Below are positions 58,411 to 64,000 of a DNA stretch of 64,000 bases, piece after piece. Within the stretch, counting starts at the first letter, position 1, and every line of letters begins with the position of its first letter. The translations under genes and the position numbers were made by a program. The notes beneath the pieces were generated by a model that saw only the letters and a program-made list of their open reading frames with translations, searched no databases and was not told where the DNA came from. Source of the DNA: Trichobilharzia regenti (Eukaryota; Platyhelminthes; Trematoda; Strigeidida; Schistosomatidae); contig OX235265.1 in the NCBI GenBank assembly GCA_944472135.2, forward strand, positions 57,299,112-57,363,111, in the 5' to 3' direction.

Positions 58411-58955
58411 CCCTTCTTCCATACCAAGTATGGAAGATCTGAAGTCACAAATGTAAAACAAATCACAGTGGAAAAAAAGCCAATCTACCTTCAGCTTGAT
58501 TATAAAGGTGAAAATATTGCAGCAGTGATCAACAGAAGGCTGAGTACATCACTAGCCATAGCGTATCCTGCAGCTAAGCTCGTTCCCGTCTATCGAACAA
58601 CTTGCTCTTTGGTGCAATCAAAAATCGATAGATATCCTTCTCATGTTACCTCTAACTGTGCATACAAATTTACATGTATCTGCGGGAGCAGTTACATTGG
58701 AAGGACAGAATGAAGGGCATATCTACGATTTTCTGAACATGTACCAAAGAGCTTACGTCTAAAGGGAACAAATGCTTTAAACACTACCATCACCAGGCAT
58801 CTCCTCGACACGGGTCGAAAAGTCGTTCAAAATTATCAATAGGCAAAAGAGCTCAATTCTCCTTAAGTTTGCTGAAGCCATTTCCATAAAGCGCCTGAAA
58901 CCTGATTTATGCGTTCAGAAAGAAGCGGTTATCAGCCTTTCTTTGCCCTGGTAAC
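58411..58955 (+). pseudogene. Penelope-like element 3' part, GIY-YIG domain, frameshifted
   Basis: Same family as 56626-57654: KKPIYLQLDYKGENIAAVIN, RRLSTSLAIAYPAAKLVPVY, NCAYKFTCICGSSYIGRTE, then a stop where the other copy continues. The frame goes on to RFSEHVPKSLRLKGTN and TITRHLLDTG before a shift near 58812. It ends KRLKPDLCVQKEAVISLSLPW-like (split over frames) at about 58952. The YIG motif is intact here. Upstream reverse transcriptase is missing. Confidence 0.8.
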
Positions 58956-59335
58956 TGGATAATTTCACCTCTCTTTCCTCCGAATGTGAAATGCTAAAAG
59001 TTTTCATTGTGTTTGATTATTATTGTTCGGAATAGTGGTTGATATTGCATATTTATATATGTATATATTTTTAGTGTATGCGTATATTGATCGATTGATT
59101 TTTGTTTAAACTGAACTCTGTGCAAGTATGTTAAAATTGTGGTATATATATTTAATGATGTCTTTGCCATGTAAGCAGCTGATGAGAAGGCAACGAAATA
59201 AAAGATGAAACCATTTTATTCTGCTAAAACTGTAGTTCTTGCTTTGTTCAAATTCATTAAGGGGAATAAATGCATGAAAGATCCTCAGTAATTTTTTATA
59301 TTCCTTCCTCTTTCTCCTTCTCATCTGCTATCAAA
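58956..59335. other. unassigned stretch between PLE pieces
   Basis: Short TATA-rich run near 59050-59075; no gene recognised. The minus-strand frame 59106-59324 has no domain. Confidence 0.4.
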
Positions 59336-59339
59336 GAGT

Positions 59340-60715
59340 GATCTTGTCTAGGAAGACTTGAAACAACTGAAAATTATGCGCTGATGGAGTGTGATAAGCC
59401 TAAGTTTAAATATTTCTTGGAGTGGGTTTTCTTTTGGAATACAGATATATTAAAATATCTGTTTTTCCTCCTCCTAACTAGATAGTCTAGAAATGGTAAT
59501 TCACCGATGTCTGATTCTGCCTCTGAAGTAAACTAGATGCTGGTAGATATACTGTTTTTTCTCCAAGAATGAACTGTGTAGATCTCGTTTTAGCACTACA
59601 AAAGTATGTTCTACATATCGTAACCATATTATGGAAGTGAGTATGCTTGAAAAGATGTTATCTTAGAACTTATTGATGGAAACATCGGCGACTATTGGGG
59701 AAACTGGTGAACCTATAGCAATACCATTTGTCTGTCTATATAAGTCCCCTTTAAATGAAAAATAATTACTTTCTAGACAGAATATCAAGCTCTTTGTTAT
59801 TTCGGTGGTGTCCAGTGGACATCTCTGTGGTAGCGTTGTATCTGATTCCAGTAGACTGGAAATGATATCAAGACTTTCGGTGATAGGGATACCTGTTTAT
59901 ATTGAGTTAATATCATAGCTTACCATGATATCTTCTTTACCGATTTCTCAGGGCTCTATTCAGGATTTGAAATCATATGAATCTTTTACAATATTTTGAG
60001 TGTCCTTTTGTAGTGGTTTTAGTATCGAAAATAAGTATTTTGAGAGGCTGTATGTCAGTGAGTTGGTGAAATCTACTACTGGTCTTAATAGAACTGTGGG
60101 TTTATGTATCTTTGGTTGACCGTAGAATTTTGAAGGTTTTAGTTTAAACCAGGAAGAACTTCCCATTCTAGGTTTCATTTCTTGAAGGAGTCTGTCTTTA
60201 TTTAGTTTCATTTTGTTGAATTCGACAGATTTCTTCTTTTCTTCAATAAGTATGGTCCTTCAGATAAGTGTTCAATCGCCTTCTTTTCATAATCTGTCCT
60301 GTTCATTATCACAGTGACGTTTCCTTTGCCGGCTTTAGTTATAACGATGCTTTTGTCTTTCTTCAAATTTCTTAAGGCTTCATATTCTTGTTTGGTGAGA
60401 TTAGATGGTATGTTTCGTTGTATCATTAATATGTCTGATATCTTTTGACGTACAGATCGTGATTTTTCATTGGTGAACTGTTGTAGAGCAGGTTCGATGA
60501 TAGGTACTATTTCCTGGACCGATAATGGCCTCCTAGTGATATTGAAATTCAGACCTTTCTGTAGTAATGAGATTTCATTTTCGATTAGCATCTTGTCTGA
60601 CATGTTATGTATGGCTCTAATATTCTTCTTATAATTTGCTGAGTTTTCTTTGGTTATTTCTTTTCTTCCTGGTTCAAGAATTTTTGTATTTGTCTTCCAT
60701 TAGTAACATTCATTG
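59340..60715 (-). pseudogene. Penelope-like element, N-terminal region and reverse transcriptase
   Basis: Read from 60715 downwards: SLLQKGLNFNITRRPLSVQE, DKSIVITKAGKGNVTVIMNR, then (frame change near 60210) SKFYGQPKIHKPTVLLRPVV, TYSLSKYLFSILKPL, a further shift, NGIAIGSPVSPIVADVSI, LRYVEHTFVVLK, and DIGELPFLDYLVRR. The blocks YG-PKIHK, LRP-V, G-A-x-G-S-P-x-S-P and Y-V-D-D are those of PLE reverse transcriptase in the right order. The catalytic YVDD has become YVEH and there are stops and shifts, so it is dead. No GIY-YIG part is attached on this strand. Confidence 0.85.
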
Positions 60716-61450
60716 GAAAATACAAAAAAACCTTTATCATTTAGGTCATACAGATTGTGAACTGTCATAAAGTGTGTCCATTGTGATTAACATTGCCCCG
60801 TAATAAAAGTTACTTTAGTCTGGATCAAGATAAATGTATTTTCTTAAGAAAAACAGTATCGTTTGTATCTCAAACAGCCGCTTTGAAGAGCACAGAATGA
60901 TATGATAGTAGGCGTTGATGCTTCGAAATTAAGCAGTGCTTGAATCAATCACTGTGAGCATTTAAGCCGTTGGGGGTGATGTCGTTTTATAATGGAATAT
61001 TACAGTTTTCTGAATGACATTCATTTTTTTCCATTCACCTATTATCCTGTACCCTAAACTAAGGGCCAGGTTTCAAGCCAGATTTCGTCACGGCCAATGA
61101 ATATTGTTTCTTTTATTACAACAACAGATGTGAGTGACTTTCTTAGCAACCAAGTTTGAAGCTACAGAATACCATACATAGATTTTATGTATCTTTGGTG
61201 TTGGAAATGAGTTTTACCTGCTGTGCACATGTTAGATATAGCCCCAATGAACAAGTATTCCATAGTCAGTGTCTTTCTCTCTCTGTACTAACTCACGTAA
61301 CACTTTCGAAGAGTACCTCCAACCCACCGAATTGTGTGATCATGAATAAGTGTATGCATTTCAATTGGTGAGATTTTTCCAAGTTAATCTTCGATATCAG
61401 ACATATGGAAGATACTATCACCAATTGAAGTTTAGGAGTAATGTAATTAC
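60716..61450. other. unassigned stretch
   Basis: No gene recognised; frame 61156-61371 has no domain. Confidence 0.4.
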
Positions 61451-61454
61451 TCCC

Positions 61455-61535
61455 TGATATGACTATGAAGGTTAAATTGTGTTTGAAACATCATCTGTAA
61501 ATGAATAATACTATATTCCTGTGTGCTTTAATGAA
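61455..61535 (+). repeat. PLE terminal-repeat remnant with hammerhead-like motif
   Basis: cctgatatgactatgaagg, a loop, ttgtgtttgaaacatcatctg lines up with the motif at 51813-51852 and in the 21-22 kb palindrome arms. GTC is changed to ATC; helix II is weak. Confidence 0.4.
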
Positions 61536-61549
61536 ATCAAATCATACCA

Positions 61550-61738
61550 TGTGTGTCGGTGGCACAGAGGATAGGATGCTTGCCGACAATGCATATGTTC
61601 CGCGGTTCGATACCCAGCCGATACACACCTGATATCAGTTGTCAACCTGCTAAATTTGGGCTATCGATATCACATGCTGAAAATTCCATACTTGTACCAA
61701 AGTACTGTGTGGAATCAAGTGGTAATCAAATATATATA
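61550..61738 (+). mobile_element. tRNA-derived SINE (family C)
   Basis: Head gtgtcggtggcacagaggataggatgc (A box) and cggttcgatacc (B box), body cacctgatatcag...aaatttgggct...gaaaattccatacttgtacc, and tail tgtgtggaatcaag followed by a TA run. It is collinear with the minus-strand copy at 31408-31603. Confidence 0.75.
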
Positions 61739-61748
61739 TATATATATT
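61730..61748. repeat. (TA)n microsatellite at SINE end
   Basis: TA alternation directly after the family C tail, a common form of SINE 3' end. Confidence 0.8.
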
Positions 61749-61749
61749 C

Positions 61750-62290
61750 ACATGGCAACGAAAAGCAAAGAATGCCTTCAGAAATATTTTTACTAATATT
61801 CAGTACTGAAGGAACTCAAGATGTTTAGATGCAGCTAAGCAACTTAGAGATAATAATCAAATGAAAGTTTTCCAAAATCAAAAGATTAGCTTAAAAGCTG
61901 CCTTGATGCAATCCAGTTGGAGGAACAGTATGCATTTCACTAACGTGAAGTTAGAACAGTTAGGCAAAAAGAGATGTGATGAGGAATAAAGGAAATAATT
62001 TTTCAGGGGTGGACTATATTGGGTGAGTTCACTTTACCTTGATGCTGAGTTAGGGCTCAAAAATACAAATTACTATTGTTCCATCTTGATTTGTTTATTA
62101 GATATGTCTGAATATTAAGCATAGACATTAGATATCGATGTGATTAATAGAATCAAGGTTCATATACATGGATTAGTGGATAATAAATAGTCGGAATGAT
62201 AATAATAATACCGGGGATAAATACATGCAGGTATTTATATCATATAGGTCGTAAAACCTTGTGAATATGTTAATGGGATGTGTATATTTG
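61750..62290. other. unassigned stretch
   Basis: No gene or repeat recognised. Confidence 0.4.
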
Positions 62291-62294
62291 TAGC

Positions 62295-62575
62295 AGGTAC
62301 TTAGAAGGGATTGAGAGGAGAGCATCGACCAGATTTTCTGAGCACAGTCTTAACAGTCTTCGCATGAAAAGCTAGAAAGTGTTTACTAGTGCAATAGATA
62401 AATACGTGATTGACAAGGGACATACGCTCGAAATCAGTCTAGCCTTCGAAATAATCAAGATGCAGAGAAAACTCTGGCTACTTCGCTTTGCAGAAGCCAT
62501 TGGTATCCAGCGTTTTCAACCTAATCTCTGTGTACAGAAAGGTGGCGTATCTCGTACTACCTTGATAATGAGATG
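62295..62575 (+). pseudogene. Penelope-like element C-terminal end
   Basis: RYLEGIERRASTRFSEHSLN corresponds to KYIGRTERRLSTRMMEH of the 56626 copy, with the YIG changed to YLE. After a stop, FEIIKMQRKLWLLRFAEAIG and QRFQPNLCVQKGG correspond to the last 40 residues there. It points opposite to the reverse-transcriptase half at 59340-60715. Confidence 0.7.
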
Positions 62576-62579
62576 TCTT

Positions 62580-64000
62580 TGTTTTGTTTGTTTTTGTTTT
62601 TTGACTACAACTCCTACAACTGGAGTCATTATTAATATTCCAATTGCTGATTCGTGTAATAACCTTAATTCTACTTACCATTTCTTTTACTTCCACCCGC
62701 TTCTCACAAAGCTTCCGTCATGTTGTTTTTTACAAATACACTTTGATTGTTAGATTATTAACTAACGTGTGTATATCTGTTGTTCTACTACTTTAATCAC
62801 AGCTTTTGTACTTACATTTATGATAACATGTTATTTTTAGGTTGTTAACAGTTAAAGATTAAGCCATAGAATGAAACCTGAGCTCATTTTATACCGCAAA
62901 TACGTCTTTTATCGCTTTGTTCTAAATCATCAATGGAATCGAGTGTAGGAAATTCTTGTAATGACTTCTAAAATGAAAGTGTTCAATTCCTGCTTCTTGT
63001 GAGTTGCCTTTGACCACACAAGATCATTTAATAATCATTAGTGAACTGCATAGAAATGACGTTTTATCATGCCAAACAGAGTTGAATTCCTCTACTTTTG
63101 AATAGTTATTTGTCAGAGAAACCTTTGAAGTTGCTTCAACAAATTTATATCAGTAGAACAGAAACAACTTAAAAAAATAATGCGTTTGACCTTCAAACGA
63201 ATTCTGAATACGTGAATGTAAGTCAAACTCAAAAAAGTTAGACTTTCACCTATTCCAAAAAGAGCCTTTTATTTAGATCTTATATGGTACTGAATCGTAT
63301 GCCAATCGTTCCCCGTGTCTAAGAAAAAGACACTGTCACAACCAATACACAGTTCCACGCGAAAAATGAGAAGAAACTAACAGTCTTCTGGATCACCCTG
63401 AGATTTTTTCGTTCTCACCATCTTTCATATTACTTTAATTTTGCTTTCTAAAACTGACATCGTTTTGGTTGGCGTCCACCTATTTGTTAAGTTAGTCCAT
63501 GAAGTACACCAATGAAGCCAACTCAGAATAGCTTTACATATATCTTCAGTTCCCCTGGGAAACATATGAGATTAAAGAGGTTTCACGTAATTTATAAAAC
63601 TGAATAATGTCTCTTTCAGAATCAGCGGATATAGATTTGAGCTGTGTGACTGGTGGTGAACAGACCCATTTTCTCACCACAGTGAACACATTGTATCGAA
63701 AGTAGAAACTCATAGTTACACCACAGTTGCGCTTCCAAAAGATATTGCCTTTGTCAGTCTACAAATTGTTTACTCTTGTGTGCATTTCTGAACTTGCTGT
63801 AGCTATGTTGAACAGTTTTATACTACCTTTATACACTGTGTTTTTTAACATTAATTCGTGCTGTTATACAGGGTATAATGAATAGATTCTCTTACCAGTT
63901 AATGAGAGTAGAGAGATGTGAGAAATTGGCAATTGTCGGATTCTGAGCACCCTCTTTATACGTAATCCTTCCCTTGCATCTCGTCAAGTAGGACTATAAG
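62580..64000. other. unassigned stretch to window end
   Basis: No gene, RNA or known repeat recognised. Confidence 0.45.

Noticed and set aside
1..64000. CRISPR array or bacterial-type operon
   Set aside because: No evenly spaced direct repeats and no compact gene strings; the sequence is of animal nuclear type.

Overview
The window looks like nuclear DNA of a schistosome-type trematode (Schistosoma or a close relative). It is AT-rich, intron- and repeat-like DNA with almost no long reading frames. Dead retroelements typical of these flukes fill much of it: SM-alpha-type hammerhead retroposons, SR2/RTE-like non-LTR elements, several families of Penelope-like elements (PLEs) and tRNA-derived SINEs. 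No bacterial-style operons, rRNA or CRISPR were seen. Genus is an inference from the repeat families; the exact species cannot be read from the sequence.

Only one convincing host protein gene was found: a 506-codon open frame at 48848-50368 (+). It carries a CtBP-binding PLDLS motif at its N-terminus and three adjacent C2H2 fingers that closely match the second finger cluster of MECOM/EVI1, PRDM16 and Drosophila hamlet. A good splice acceptor lies 18 nt before the ATG, with an in-frame stop between the two, so this exon seems to encode a short protein without PR domain or first finger cluster. The ~12 kb around it (39.2-51.6 kb) is comparatively poor in recognisable transposons and rich in microsatellites.

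Layout. 0-9 kb: mostly unassigned DNA, a PLE terminal fragment (2.3-2.6 kb) and an SM-alpha retroposon (6.8-7.2 kb). 9.8-13 kb: inverted PLE pieces, non-LTR tails and a 0.75-kb PLE-derived element with inverted terminal repeats. 15-17.3 kb: a decayed RTE copy on the minus strand abutting a PLE fragment. 21.0-22.2 kb: a near-perfect 1.13-kb palindrome. 25.1-34.7 kb: PLE remnant, a 56-bp-arm hairpin with flanking direct repeats, SINEs, a second copy of the 0.75-kb element, and an SM-alpha copy with an intact hammerhead core. 38-39.2 kb: RTE 3' end and a SINE. 39-51.6 kb: the zinc-finger locus. 51.6-62.6 kb: dense transposon graveyard, with an RTE 5' half carrying a nested SINE, a gypsy integrase tail, and four PLE pieces, one of which keeps a 342-codon open frame with the YVDD motif and a GIY-YIG-type domain.

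The recurring theme is retroelements that carry or resemble self-cleaving hammerhead RNA: SM-alpha (one intact core), a second SINE family whose hammerheads are all decayed, and PLE terminal repeats carrying a hammerhead-like motif in inverted pairs. SINEs and RTE copies share a common 3' tail, consistent with RTE machinery moving the SINEs.
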